Shown: positions 32,091-40,508, numbered from the stretch's first letter. The stretch is 55,790 bases of DNA from Acidimicrobiia bacterium (GCA_040878325.1 JBBDMM010000004.1:48695-104484); one strand, 5' to 3'. Notes: generated by a model not told the origin, from the letters alone. A program made the numbers and translations.

Positions 32091-32096
32091 CAACCG

Positions 32097-32102
32097 AGGC
32101 TA
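32097..32102 (-). promoter_or_regulatory. Leaderless -10 element TAGCCT
   Basis: TAGCCT on the minus strand followed by 6 nt and the ATG at 32090. Confidence 0.6.
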
Positions 32103-32129
32103 GAACAGCGATCGACCCGAGGTGCCGAT

Positions 32130-32164
32130 GACATCGGGGGCGGCGCACTGCCGCCCCCGATGTC
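32130..32164. terminator. Perfect 15-bp hairpin terminator-like structure
   Basis: GACATCGGGGGCGGC, loop GCACT, GCCGCCCCCGATGTC. It lies just after the stop of the PadR-linked membrane gene and before the promoter of the dehydrogenase on the same strand. No U tract follows. Confidence 0.7.
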
Positions 32165-32175
32165 TCACCGTCGCG

Positions 32176-32769
32176 TCACGCCGGGGCGACGCCCGATCGC
32201 GTCAATCTCCCTGCCTCCATAAGCACCCGAACCGACACGTAGACGCCAAGCAAGCTCACCAGATACATCGGTGGGAGCCAGAAGACCACGATCCCGGCGG
32301 CCACCGCCGGGAGGAGCCCGTAGACAAGTAGCCCGGCCGCGAGGCGCGGCCGGCTCCTCAGCAACCCAAGCCCCAGCACCAACGCGACCATCGCCGACGC
32401 GCTGACCACGAGGGTCGCCACCGGGTCGCTGGCCCCGTGTGGGTCGTCTCCGGTGACCAGTCGGGCAATCGATAGGACCACCAGCAGCGCCTCGAGAGCC
32501 GCCACCAGGCCGATCGCCCACTTCCACCACTGTTGTTTGAAGTTCGCCACAACACTCTCCGTTCGCTCGGTGAGTGCGGTCCAAACGAGGTCACCGACTA
32601 TGCCTCCCCAAAACCTGGCGAATCGGAGCATGTCGCCGCCGGGCCGCCCGTCGCGGTATCGGTCGGTGAACAACTGCACCATGTCGTCGCCGTACTCGTC
32701 GCGCACCTCGGGGGGATACGCCTTGAGCAGAGCCTCGTAGAGCGTCACCGCTCGTGGGCTACTCCTCAC
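32176..32769 (-). CDS. Membrane protein with a permease-prefix-like N-terminus, PadR partner
   Basis: A 197-residue protein. The N-terminal YEALLKAYPPEVRDEYGDDMVQLFTDRYRD and the following RFW...DLVWTALTER pattern match the short cytosolic segment often found before ABC-permease-type domains and next to PadR regulators. Three or four hydrophobic segments follow (residues about 85-105, 118-140, 146-185). The function is unknown. It starts with GTG overlapping the padR stop (GTGA), so the regulator and this protein form one unit. Confidence 0.8.
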   Translation of the reverse strand: MRSSPRAVTLYEALLKAYPPEVRDEYGDDMVQLFTDRYRDGRPGGDMLRFARFWGGIVGDLVWTALTERTESVVANFKQQWWKWAIGLVAALEALLVVLSIARLVTGDDPHGASDPVATLVVSASAMVALVLGLGLLRSRPRLAAGLLVYGLLPAVAAGIVVFWLPPMYLVSLLGVYVSVRVLMEAGRLTRSGVAPA

Positions 32770-33146
32770 TGCGCAGCCTCAGGCCGCGGACTAAAGGCGA
32801 CCCGCTTCGCTGCGGCTGCCTTCACCATCGCCTCGAGCCGAGTCATCTCGGCACTGAGGACCCTTTCACCGAGGCCGGTGAGCCGGTAGTAACGCCGACG
32901 TTGGTCGTCCAATTCGGGGTCGGGGCGGTTCTCGGTCTCCTCGACGAGGCCCGCACCCAGCATCCTCTTGATCGAGCCGTAGAGCGTGCCAGGGCCCATC
33001 GTCAGAGTCCCGTCTGACAGGTTCTCGACTTCGCGCATGATGGCGTAGCCGTGCTTCTCGCCGTCCGCCAGCGCCAGCAATATGTGCGACGCCGCCGGGG
33101 TGAGCGGAAGATGTCCGTCGGGGCTCTGGGCCTGTGCACTACTCAC
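32766..33146 (-). CDS. PadR-family transcriptional regulator
   Basis: A 126-residue winged-helix repressor. The PadR signature is intact: AASHILLALADGEKHGYAIMREV near residue 17, then MGPGTLYGSIKRMLGAGLVEE and RRRYYRLTGLGERVL. It starts with GTG at 33146, 7 nt after an AAAGGA Shine-Dalgarno. Its own promoter contains a perfect 18-bp palindrome and an AT-rich direct repeat, suggesting autorepression. Confidence 0.92.
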   Translation of the reverse strand: MSSAQAQSPDGHLPLTPAASHILLALADGEKHGYAIMREVENLSDGTLTMGPGTLYGSIKRMLGAGLVEETENRPDPELDDQRRRYYRLTGLGERVLSAEMTRLEAMVKAAAAKRVAFSPRPEAAQ

Positions 33147-33164
33147 GTCATCGATCCTTTCTGG

Positions 33165-33219
33165 ATACCGTGCGCACGGTATGTCCGGGGACGATATATC
33201 CGTCCTCGATATATGTCAA
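33165..33219 (-). promoter_or_regulatory. padR promoter with operator
   Basis: On the minus strand, TTGACA (33214-33219), a 17-nt spacer and TATCGT (33191-33196) form a near-consensus promoter. The perfect palindrome ATACCGTGCGCACGGTAT at 33165-33182 lies over the predicted start region. CGATATAT direct repeats at 33192-33199 and 33207-33214 cover the -10 and spacer. Confidence 0.75.
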
Positions 33220-33253
33220 GGGACCGACAGGACTCGATCTCCTCCGCGGCCGG

Positions 33254-33259
33254 TACGCT
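33254..33259 (+). promoter_or_regulatory. Leaderless -10 element TACGCT
   Basis: TACGCT is followed by 9 nt and the ATG at 33269. Confidence 0.5.
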
Positions 33260-33268
33260 TGTCCCCTC

Positions 33269-33499
33269 ATGCACGAACGATTCTCAGACCTGCTTGCAGC
33301 CGCCAATGAGCGGACGGTCACCGTCCGTGCCGCCGACGGCCGCCCCATGGTGAAGGCCAAGCTGTTGCACGCGGTGATCGCCGCCGCTGCCGGCATCGTG
33401 ATCGCGCCCCGTCTCGCCGCCGCAGCCGCCGTCGGTGCACTGTTCAAGGGCCTCACCGTGTCGGTGGAGGGCACCGGCGAGGAATCCGCCGCCGCCTGA
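33269..33499 (+). CDS. DUF4342-like small protein
   Basis: A 76-residue protein with the DUF4342-like layout: a polar N-terminus (FSDLLAAANERTVTVRAADGRP), then a hydrophobic Ala/Val-rich helical stretch (residues about 33-60) and a short GLTVSVEG end. The function is unknown. It is divergent from padR across the operator region, so the regulator may also affect it. It ends 12 nt from the convergent MFS gene. Confidence 0.65.
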   Translation: MHERFSDLLAAANERTVTVRAADGRPMVKAKLLHAVIAAAAGIVIAPRLAAAAAVGALFKGLTVSVEGTGEESAAA

Positions 33500-33511
33500 T
33501 CATCAGGCCGA

Positions 33512-34768
33512 TCAGCCGTGCCGCTCCACCAGCAGGCTCGATACGAACAGCGTCTGTGCAGCCAGCGCGAATACCCCGGCACCGGCCAGCCCCACCTCGG
33601 CTGGAATCGTCATGGTCACCGGGAGGATCGCCCCCACCACCCACGCGAGCTGGAACAGCGTCTCCGACCGGGTGAAGGCGCTTCCCCGCTTGTCGGGATG
33701 AACCGTCGCCTGCAGGAGCCCGTCGAAGGCGAACTTGGCGGTGCCCCACGCCAGCCCGGCGGCGGCCGCGAGCGCCGCCGCCGCCGCCAGACCGAAGAAT
33801 TGGCCGGCGATGAACGCCGCGGCTGCCTCTAGGGCCAGCGCCGCCACCACCATCGGCTCCTCCCGGAGCAGCCTCTCGAGCAGCGGACTGATGATCGATG
33901 CCAGGCCGTACCCCACTCCGCCGGCGGCGATCAGCGCTCCGAAGTCGAGCGCTCCGGCTTCGGCGTCACGGAATTCGAAGGCGAGCAACAGAAGCAAGAA
34001 CCCGTTGAGGAACCTGGCCCCTGCCGTCGCAAGACGCGCCAGACGCAGGTTCCGCGGGGGCAGCACGGGATAGCTATCGGCATCGGTGCCCACGTCCATG
34101 TCCTCGACGCTCCGGGGATGGGGGAGGCCCATGCAGGTGAAGGTTGTCCCGACGAAGAACACCGCCGCCACGGCCAGCGCAATCGCCGGATCGACTTGTA
34201 CCGCCAGAGCGCCGATCGGTAGAACCACCGCACCCGCGAGGATCCCGATACGGGCAAGGGCGGCGTTGGCGCTGACGAGCGCGACGGGAGCGGGCAGTGC
34301 CACCGGGAGCATGCTCGACTTGGTGATCCCGAACAGCCTCGAAAGCACGAGCATCCCGAACGCCAGCGGATACAACCAGATGGTGGTCAGCCCGAACATC
34401 ATCACCACCGCCAGCACCGCCCGAGCAAGGGCCGAGAGGGTCAGCGCTGCCCGGTAGACCCCGCGGAACCTGGCAAAGATCCCGCCCATCACCGGTGCGA
34501 TCACCGCGAACGGGGCGAGGGTGAGGGCAAGGTAGAGGGCGACGTTCCCTCGGGCGTCGGCGGAGGGCACTCCGAAGAACAGTGTCTGAGCGAGGGCGAT
34601 GGTGACGAGTGTGTCGCCGGCGGTGCTGGTCGCCCACGACACCGCCAACTGCTTGAAAGCCGGCCCGTTCTTGCCAAACATGGCGTCGACCCGCCGGATC
34701 GCCGAACGCGCGGTCCGGCGGGCGATTCCCCGCCGCCGCACCACGGGGTCGAACTGGTCGCTCACCAT
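33512..34768 (-). CDS. MFS-type membrane transporter
   Basis: A protein of about 418 residues with 10-12 hydrophobic segments and no other domain. Features are WATSTAGDTLVTIALAQTLFFG at the first span after a 40-residue basic cytosolic N-terminus, an Arg-rich loop after the fourth span, and a central loop around PHPRSVEDMDVGTDADS. The substrate is unknown. ATG 34768 and GTG 34765 are adjacent; a TACCTT hexamer lies 4 nt before the ATG and 7 nt before the GTG, so spacing favours the GTG. Confidence 0.8.
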   Translation of the reverse strand: MVSDQFDPVVRRRGIARRTARSAIRRVDAMFGKNGPAFKQLAVSWATSTAGDTLVTIALAQTLFFGVPSADARGNVALYLALTLAPFAVIAPVMGGIFARFRGVYRAALTLSALARAVLAVVMMFGLTTIWLYPLAFGMLVLSRLFGITKSSMLPVALPAPVALVSANAALARIGILAGAVVLPIGALAVQVDPAIALAVAAVFFVGTTFTCMGLPHPRSVEDMDVGTDADSYPVLPPRNLRLARLATAGARFLNGFLLLLLAFEFRDAEAGALDFGALIAAGGVGYGLASIISPLLERLLREEPMVVAALALEAAAAFIAGQFFGLAAAAALAAAAGLAWGTAKFAFDGLLQATVHPDKRGSAFTRSETLFQLAWVVGAILPVTMTIPAEVGLAGAGVFALAAQTLFVSSLLVERHG

Positions 34769-34802
34769 CGTGAAGGTAGTCAACAAAGCCGACGGCCAAC
34801 GC

Positions 34803-36188
34803 TCAGAGAACGGTTGTCGCCAGCTCCGCCAGGGGGCTGCGGACCGTTCGCTCGAGGGTGACATGCCCGAAGAGGTGATTGCCCTTCATCTTCTCGATCA
34901 TCGCCGCTGCCCCGCCGAACGGGGACACATACGGGTTGTCGATCTGAGTGAAATCCCCACAGAACACCACCTTGGCGTCGGGACCGATCCGGGTGAGGAT
35001 CACCTTGAGAGTCGGCAACTCGAGGTTCTGGGCCTCGTCGATGATCACGAATTCACCGGTGATCGAGCGCCCTCGCAGATAGGTGATCGCCGCCAGTTCG
35101 AGCGCATCGCGATCCACCAGCTCCTCGAGGGCCTGGCGAGGGGCGCCGGGACCTCCGTCCGAGAACAGCGCGTAGAGATTGTCGTGGACGGCCGCCATCC
35201 ACGGAGCCAGCTTCTCGTCGAGGTCGCCGGGCAGGTAACCGATCTCCTGGCGTCCCACCGCGATCAGCGGCCGGTAGACCGACACCTTGCGGTACCGCCC
35301 GGCCTCGAGCACTTGCTCCAGGCCGGCGGCGAGTGCCAGGAACGTCTTGCCGGTTCCGGGGGCTCCCATCAGCGAGACCGCGGGGATGTCCGGATTGAGC
35401 AGCAACTCGAGGGCGAAGGCCTGGCGAACGTTCTTCGATTCGATCCCGAATACCCGGCGGTTCCCCGGCACCCTCACCGCCACGGGTATCGGCTCGACCT
35501 CGACCACCTGACCGACCGCCGACTGTGAAGCCGGGGCGCGCAGCACCACGAACTGGTTGAGCAGCAAATCGGGATGTTCGAGACGGATCTTGCCGTCGGC
35601 GTAGAAGCGATCGACAGTGGCGGAGTCGACCGTGATCTCGGTGACACCGGTGTAGTACTCGTCCACTGCGACGACGTCTGCCCGGTAATCCTGCACCGCG
35701 ACGCCCAACTGGGCGCCCTTGATCCGCAGGGCGACATCTTTGGTGACCAGGACGGCCGGAACGCCGTTCGTCTCGAGTTCCAGGCAGGTGGAGAGGATCC
35801 GATGGTCGGGTGTCTTCGGGTCCAGCACCTCGGGCAGGCGGCGCGAGTTGACCCCGTTCAATTCGATTCGCAAGGTTCCGCCGGACGGAAGCGCCACCGG
35901 CTGGGACAGCCCCCCCGCCTCGGAGGCGCCGCACTCTTCGAGCAGCCTGATGGCGCGGCGGGCGTTGGACCCCACCTCGTCCATCAGCGTCTTCTTGCGG
36001 TCCAGCTCCTCGATCACCACCAGGGGAAGCACCACATCGTGCTCGTCGAACCGCAAGATGGCGGACGGGTCAGCCAGCAAGACGCATGTGTCGATCACGT
36101 AGGTTCGCTGCGATCCCCGTTCCGGCACAGGCGCCAGGCTTGCCGGTTCCGGGCTCAGGGTCAAGGATTGTCGTGCAGCACCGCCCAC
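34803..36188 (-). CDS. phoH: PhoH-like protein with N-terminal PIN domain
   Basis: A protein of about 440-460 residues. The N-terminal PIN nuclease-like domain (TYVIDTCVLLADPSAI, LVVIEELDRKK, then DHRILSTCLEL and LVTKDVALRIKG) is followed by a PhoH ATPase: Walker A LMGAPGTGKTFLA near residue 277, VYRPLIAVGRQEIGYLPGD, Walker B EFVIIDEAQNL, and VVFCGDFTQIDNP. Such PhoH2-type proteins are linked to RNA unwinding and cleavage. The start is uncertain: GTG at 36188 opens the frame, while GTG at 36128 lies closer to the conserved RTYVIDT. It is divergent from gpsA. Confidence 0.9.
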   Translation of the reverse strand: MGGAARQSLTLSPEPASLAPVPERGSQRTYVIDTCVLLADPSAILRFDEHDVVLPLVVIEELDRKKTLMDEVGSNARRAIRLLEECGASEAGGLSQPVALPSGGTLRIELNGVNSRRLPEVLDPKTPDHRILSTCLELETNGVPAVLVTKDVALRIKGAQLGVAVQDYRADVVAVDEYYTGVTEITVDSATVDRFYADGKIRLEHPDLLLNQFVVLRAPASQSAVGQVVEVEPIPVAVRVPGNRRVFGIESKNVRQAFALELLLNPDIPAVSLMGAPGTGKTFLALAAGLEQVLEAGRYRKVSVYRPLIAVGRQEIGYLPGDLDEKLAPWMAAVHDNLYALFSDGGPGAPRQALEELVDRDALELAAITYLRGRSITGEFVIIDEAQNLELPTLKVILTRIGPDAKVVFCGDFTQIDNPYVSPFGGAAAMIEKMKGNHLFGHVTLERTVRSPLAELATTVL

Positions 36189-36195
36189 CGCTCGT

Positions 36196-36201
36196 TACGG
36201 T
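36196..36201 (+). promoter_or_regulatory. Leaderless -10 element TACGGT of gpsA
   Basis: TACGGT is followed by 6 nt and the ATG at 36208. Confidence 0.6.
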
Positions 36202-36207
36202 GCGCGG

Positions 36208-37212
36208 ATGCGAGTGAGTGTCATCGGGGCGGGATCGTGGGGCACCGCCGTGGCCGCCCTCGCCGCCGCGACCACCGACACTGTCCTTTGGGCCCGTCGC
36301 GAAGACCTCGCCGCTCGCATCCAGCACGAACGGGTCAACCCCGACTACCTGGCCGACACCGTGTTGCCCGACCGGCTGCGGGCGACCAGCGACCTGGAGG
36401 ACGCCCTCACCGGCAGCGAGATGGTGATCATGGCGGTGCCGTCGCACGGGTTCCGCGACGTCCTCGTCTCCGCCGGCGACGCGGCTCCGCGAGACGTACC
36501 GATCTTCAGCCTCACCAAGGGCATCGAGACCGGAACCCTGAATCGCATGACCGAGGTGGTTCTCGACGTGCTCGATGTAGATCCGAGTTCCGTCGGCGTC
36601 CTCACCGGCCCCAACCTGGCTCGCGAGATAGCCGCCGGCCAACCGGCCGCGGCAGTAGTCGGCATGCCTGACGAAACGGTGGGAGCCAGGCTGCAGGCAC
36701 TGCTCATGGGTCCGACATTTCGGGTCTACACCAACCCCGACGTGATCGGATGCGAGTCCGCAGGCGCCCTCAAGAATGTGATGGCGATCGCCGCCGGAAT
36801 GGCTCACGGCCTTGGCTATGGAGACAACTCGATGGCGGCGCTGGTGACCCGGGCGCTGGCAGAACTGACTCGTCTCGGCATTGCCATGGGCGGCCAACCC
36901 CTCACCTTCGCCGGGCTCGCCGGCATGGGCGACCTCGTGGCTACCTGCTTCAGTGCCCAGAGCCGCAACCGCACCGTGGGGGTCGAGCTCGGCCGGGGGC
37001 GCTCGTTGCGCGAGATCACCGAGGAGATGCGGATGGTGGCGGAAGGGGTGAAGACCACCGAAGCAGTGCTCGCCCTCGCCGAGCGGCATCAGATCGAGAT
37101 GCCGATCGCCAAGGCCGTGGGTGGGGTGCTCTATGACGGGCTCAAGCCGGCCGACATGGTCCGGGCGCTGATGACCCGTGGCGCGAAGTCGGAGTTACAC
37201 GGCCTGTCCTAG
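36208..37212 (+). CDS. gpsA: Glycerol-3-phosphate dehydrogenase [NAD(P)+]
   Basis: A 334-residue enzyme that makes sn-glycerol-3-phosphate for phospholipid synthesis. The N-terminal Rossmann motif VSVIGAGSWGTAVAALAA, AVPSHGFRDV, SLTKGIE, LTGPNLAREIAAGQPAA, the catalytic Lys in GALKNVMAIAAG near residue 190, and the AGMGDLVATC / SRNRTVGVELGRG segments are all present. A weak GTGCC-GGCAC hairpin at 37212-37227 follows the stop. Confidence 0.96.
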   Translation: MRVSVIGAGSWGTAVAALAAATTDTVLWARREDLAARIQHERVNPDYLADTVLPDRLRATSDLEDALTGSEMVIMAVPSHGFRDVLVSAGDAAPRDVPIFSLTKGIETGTLNRMTEVVLDVLDVDPSSVGVLTGPNLAREIAAGQPAAAVVGMPDETVGARLQALLMGPTFRVYTNPDVIGCESAGALKNVMAIAAGMAHGLGYGDNSMAALVTRALAELTRLGIAMGGQPLTFAGLAGMGDLVATCFSAQSRNRTVGVELGRGRSLREITEEMRMVAEGVKTTEAVLALAERHQIEMPIAKAVGGVLYDGLKPADMVRALMTRGAKSELHGLS

Positions 37213-37244
37213 TGCCCGATCCGGCACGAATCTCGCTAGCGCGT

Positions 37245-37324
37245 GGGGGCGAGCGAATGTCCTCGCACCGGGATCAGGTCTCGACCTCGACCTGATGAAG
37301 CCCGCGACTAGTTCGCTCACCCCC
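37245..37324. repeat. Nested palindromic element, copy A
   Basis: Outer arms GGGGGCGAGCGAA (37245-37257) and TTCGCTCACCCCC (37312-37324) pair with one mismatch. Inner arms ATCAGGTC (37273-37280) and GACCTGAT (37289-37296) pair perfectly. It shares CCGGGATCAGGTCTCG, CCTGATGA and TTCGCTCACCCCC with copy B at 50965-51054. A TACGGT hexamer starts two bases after the right arm. Confidence 0.8.
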
Positions 37325-37325
37325 C

Positions 37326-37331
37326 TACGGT
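37326..37331 (+). promoter_or_regulatory. -10 element TACGGT abutting palindromic element A
   Basis: Predicted start near 37338, giving a leader of about 25-35 nt to the M23 peptidase ATG at 37361 or 37373. No consensus -35; that position is occupied by the right arm of the palindrome. Confidence 0.4.
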
Positions 37332-37372
37332 GGGTTCAAGTTTCGGCCAACCAACTGCCGATGGGACCAGCC

Positions 37373-38446
37373 ATGACACGTCGGCAGCCGTTGAATCGAA
37401 TCGCGCTCGGGGCCTCGCTATTGGCCGTCGCCCTGGCCGTGACCCCGATCGCCGCGGCCCACCACTCCCCTCCCTACGCCGACGGCGACGAACACGTATT
37501 CGGAGAGATGGTCGACTATCCCCTGGCGTTCCCCGTCGAGGGGAACCCGTTCTTCAACGACACCTTCTACTCGGCGCGCGGCGGCAACACGATCCATCAC
37601 GCCCAGGACCTCATGGCGCCCAAGATGACTCCGGTCTACGCCGCGGCCTCCGGCACGGTCAAGTACGTCAACTGGTCGCGTGACGAGATCCCCCCACCCG
37701 ATCGTTGCTGCACCCTCGCCCTCGACCACGATGACGGCTGGGAGTCGTGGTACATCCACCTCAACAACGACACCCCGGGCACCGATGACGGGAACGGTTG
37801 GGGAGTCGCTCCCGGTATCCTCCCCGGCGTCCACGTCCATGCCGGCCAGCTCATCGGATGGGTGGGCGACTCGGGCAACGCCGAAGGCACTTCACCGCAT
37901 CTCCACTTCGAGCTCAAGGACCCTCAAGGAATTCTCGTGAATCCATATGAAGCCCTCATCGCCGCGCGATCGAATCCGACACCGACCCGATGCGACGGCC
38001 TGCTGCCGACGCTCACGGTGACGCCTGGAGTGCCGCTCCAGGGGACGGATGGCGACGACGTGATCCTCGGCACCAACGGCAACGATGTGATCTACGCCGG
38101 CGCAGGTGACGACGTCGTCTGCGCTCTCGATGGGACCGACTACGTCAACGGGGGGGCAGGCAATGACCGCCTGTTCGGTGGAGATGGCAAGGACACCATC
38201 CTCGGCGGCAAGGGGCCCGACCGGATCTTCCCCGGCAAGGGACGGGACCGGGTGAAGGCGGGCTCCGATGACGACACCATCACGGTGGAGGGCAGCCGCA
38301 ACAAGATCAGGGGAGGGCCGGGCAATGACCGGGTCGACTACTCGATTGCCCGTGGCAGCATCACCGTCGATCTTGCTACGGGAGTGGCCAGCAACGGAGA
38401 TCGGCTGTTCGCCATCGAAAGTGTGACCGGCGCCATCATCAAATGA
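37373..38446 (+). CDS. Secreted M23 peptidase with RTX-type calcium-binding repeats
   Basis: A protein of about 357 residues. The signal peptide is residues 1-29 (LGASLLAVALAVTPIAAA). The LytM/M23 domain spans about residues 40-200, with metal ligands in HHAQDL near residue 75 and HLHFEL near residue 177. The C-terminal third has hemolysin-type nonapeptide repeats: GTDGDDVILG, GTNGNDVIYAG, GGAGNDRLFGG, GGKGPDRIFPG. It probably trims peptidoglycan after Ca2+-assisted folding outside the cell. ATG 37373 gives the best signal peptide; ATG 37361 would add four residues. Confidence 0.88.
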   Translation: MTRRQPLNRIALGASLLAVALAVTPIAAAHHSPPYADGDEHVFGEMVDYPLAFPVEGNPFFNDTFYSARGGNTIHHAQDLMAPKMTPVYAAASGTVKYVNWSRDEIPPPDRCCTLALDHDDGWESWYIHLNNDTPGTDDGNGWGVAPGILPGVHVHAGQLIGWVGDSGNAEGTSPHLHFELKDPQGILVNPYEALIAARSNPTPTRCDGLLPTLTVTPGVPLQGTDGDDVILGTNGNDVIYAGAGDDVVCALDGTDYVNGGAGNDRLFGGDGKDTILGGKGPDRIFPGKGRDRVKAGSDDDTITVEGSRNKIRGGPGNDRVDYSIARGSITVDLATGVASNGDRLFAIESVTGAIIK

Positions 38447-38467
38447 CGGCTTCCCGAGCCGCACCCC

Positions 38468-39496
38468 CTAGAGCAAATCGATCGCGGCCTCGGCCATAGG
38501 GGGAACCAGTTCTCCCAGACCCTCGAACCGGCCGTCCTTCGTCTGCCCCCGAACCCAGCGGATGTGGATCTGCTGAACGATGACCGCGATGCGGAACAGC
38601 CCCAAGGCGCGGTACCAGTCGATCCCTGCCAGGTCGAAGCCGGTGGCATCGGCATAGCGTTCGATGATGTCCGGCGGCCCGAAGGCGTCGCCCAGCACCA
38701 CCGAATCAGCCGCCGCGAACGATCCCAGTCCGCCACCTGACCAATAGGCCAAGGTGGTGCCCACGTCGACGAGAGGGTCCCCGGTCGTCGACATGTCCCA
38801 GTCGAATACGGCCACGATCGACCCACCGTCATCGATCATCGTGTTGTCGAGCTTGAAATCGTTGTGGAGCAAGGTCGCCGCCTGCGGTGTCGGGACCGCC
38901 GCAGCCAGCCGACGGGCGACCTCTTCCATCGCTGGTAGGTCACGGTCCTTGGCGCGCTCCCAGCGGCCCGACCACCCTGCCACCTGGCGTTCGACGAACC
39001 CGTCGGGCCGTCCTAGATCGCCCAAACCCAGCGCCTCGTGATCGACCAGATGGAGTTCGGCGAGTGCGTCGACCAATTTGGTCCCGACCTGGTGGCGGAA
39101 GGCATCGTCCACCTCGAGCCCGGGCGGCCACGACTCGCGAACCACATGGCCGTGACGCCGCTCCATCACGAAGAACGGGGCCCCCATGATCGCGGCGTCC
39201 TCGCAGAGGACGAATGCTCGAGGTGCCTTCGGGTAGCTGCGGTGGAGCACCGAAAGCACCCGAAACTCGCGGGCCATGTCGTGGGCTCCGGAAGCCAGCG
39301 GGCCTAGCGGAGGTCGCCGCAGCACCAGTTCGGTGGTCCCGGCACGCGCCAGATATGTGAGGTTGGCCTTCCCCCCCGGGAACTGTTCGAACGCCAACGG
39401 AAGATCACCAATCGCCTCCGGCATCTCTGCTCTGAGGAACGCCTCCACCCGCACTTCGTCGAACCGCTCGTCGGGCCGGATTGGTGCGGTGTCCAC
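38468..39496 (-). CDS. Aminoglycoside-phosphotransferase-family kinase-like protein (ACAD10/11 type)
   Basis: A 342-residue kinase-fold protein. Visible motifs are FPGGKANLTYLARAG with LVLRRPP (nucleotide loop and Lys), FVMERRHGHVVR, the catalytic loop LLHNDFKLDNTMID near residue 217, and VFDWDMSTTGDPLVDVG (metal Asp). These resemble the APH domain of ACAD10/11-like proteins, which phosphorylate hydroxyacyl-CoAs, rather than resistance enzymes. The GTG start shares one base with the lgt stop, so the two are co-transcribed. Confidence 0.87.
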   Translation of the reverse strand: MDTAPIRPDERFDEVRVEAFLRAEMPEAIGDLPLAFEQFPGGKANLTYLARAGTTELVLRRPPLGPLASGAHDMAREFRVLSVLHRSYPKAPRAFVLCEDAAIMGAPFFVMERRHGHVVRESWPPGLEVDDAFRHQVGTKLVDALAELHLVDHEALGLGDLGRPDGFVERQVAGWSGRWERAKDRDLPAMEEVARRLAAAVPTPQAATLLHNDFKLDNTMIDDGGSIVAVFDWDMSTTGDPLVDVGTTLAYWSGGGLGSFAAADSVVLGDAFGPPDIIERYADATGFDLAGIDWYRALGLFRIAVIVQQIHIRWVRGQTKDGRFEGLGELVPPMAEAAIDLL

Positions 39497-40383
39497 TATT
39501 CGGAGGAGATGACCGCACCCCGAGCCGCGTCTTCCTCGGACGACACGACCGGGGTCTGCTTGCGGATGATGATCCAGAGAAAGACCGCCGTCGCCAGCAA
39601 CCCGACGGTGAGCCCGGTCCACTGGTTCCAGGTGAACGGACCCGCGGTGGCGTCCGCATTGGGCAGGTCGTTGTTTCTGGTGACGTCGATCAGGAAACGC
39701 TGGAATCCGTACCAGGCAGCCCACATGAAGATGAGGGCGCCGTAGCGGATGTTGGTCCACCGCCGCGCAACGAGATAAAGCAGCCCCAACAGCACGCCCG
39801 CTCCGAGCATGTCGTATAACCCGGCGTGGTGGTACGGGCCGCACTCGCCGGCCGTCTCACAAAGCCGCTCGAGCGCGTCGTGCTGGGGGGCGACGTCGTA
39901 GCCCGGCTTGAGCAGGTAGCCGAGGAAGAAGTTCGTCCTGGCGCCGAGGTGCTCCACGATGAAGAGGTCGCCGATGCGGCCGACGACGGTGCCGATCGCC
40001 AGGCCGACCGCCGCCAGGTCCATGTGGACCAGCACGTTGAGGCCCAGCATCCGCATCCGCCAGGCTCCGACCAGGATGCCGCCGGCGAAGCCGCCCATGA
40101 TCGAAAAGCTCTTGAAGGGCTGGAGCGCTTCGATCAGGCCTTCATCGAGGTGAGCCGGGACGGTGAAGAGCCGCGCCCCGAGGATCGACCCGACCAACGC
40201 CCAGGTGAGCACCGAGGTGATCTTCACCTCGTCGAATCCCCGCCGCCGGGCCTCCCGGAGCATGAGGATCGCCCCCACCACGAACCCGACGCCCGCCATC
40301 AGCCCATGCAGCGACAACCGAAACGGCCCCACGTGGAAGATCGGAATCGGCGGATAGGAGATCGAAGCGACCAACGAGACCAT
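39496..40383 (-). CDS. lgt: Prolipoprotein diacylglyceryl transferase
   Basis: A 295-residue membrane enzyme that attaches diacylglycerol to the lipobox Cys of prolipoproteins such as ZnuA and the sugar dehydrogenase here. About seven spans are visible, with the essential His in LSLHGLMAGVG, the IMGGFAGGILVG segment, and the Lgt signature region VVGRIGDLFIVEHLG near residue 135. The signature is altered from the usual GRIGNFINGE form. ATG 40383 lies 7 nt after TAATCT. Confidence 0.93.
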   Translation of the reverse strand: MVSLVASISYPPIPIFHVGPFRLSLHGLMAGVGFVVGAILMLREARRRGFDEVKITSVLTWALVGSILGARLFTVPAHLDEGLIEALQPFKSFSIMGGFAGGILVGAWRMRMLGLNVLVHMDLAAVGLAIGTVVGRIGDLFIVEHLGARTNFFLGYLLKPGYDVAPQHDALERLCETAGECGPYHHAGLYDMLGAGVLLGLLYLVARRWTNIRYGALIFMWAAWYGFQRFLIDVTRNNDLPNADATAGPFTWNQWTGLTVGLLATAVFLWIIIRKQTPVVSSEEDAARGAVISSE

Positions 40384-40390
40384 GGCGGGC

Positions 40391-40396
40391 AGATTA
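40391..40396 (-). promoter_or_regulatory. Leaderless -10 element TAATCT of lgt
   Basis: TAATCT on the minus strand followed by 7 nt and the ATG at 40383; its far edge touches the NCCCGCT heptamer array. Confidence 0.6.
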
Positions 40397-40423
40397 CCCG
40401 CTGCCCGCTACCCGCTTCCCGCT
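40396..40423. repeat. Heptamer array NCCCGCT x4
   Basis: ACCCGCT, GCCCGCT, ACCCGCT, TCCCGCT in tandem, overlapping the lgt -10 by one base. Confidence 0.92.
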
Positions 40424-40466
40424 GCCGGCAAGAGGGCGTCACAGTGGCGCGGGCTCCCAACGCAAA

Positions 40467-40490
40467 GAGCCGGCCCTGGTGGGCCGGCTC
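40467..40490 (-). terminator. Intrinsic-type terminator of the small membrane peptide gene
   Basis: GAGCCGGCCC, loop, GGGCCGGCTC followed by TTT on the minus strand. Confidence 0.65.
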
Positions 40491-40508
40491 CTGGTCGGTG
40501 TTGGTCTG

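Noticed and set aside
37289-37310. Hammerhead ribozyme core suggested by CTGATGA in both palindromic elements
   Set aside because: The required GAAA segment and the third stem are missing.
37245-37324. c-di-AMP (ydaO) riboswitch before a cell-wall hydrolase gene
   Set aside because: The gene context fits, but the conserved ydaO sequence blocks are absent, and the homologous element at 50965 sits in the opposite orientation relative to its gene.
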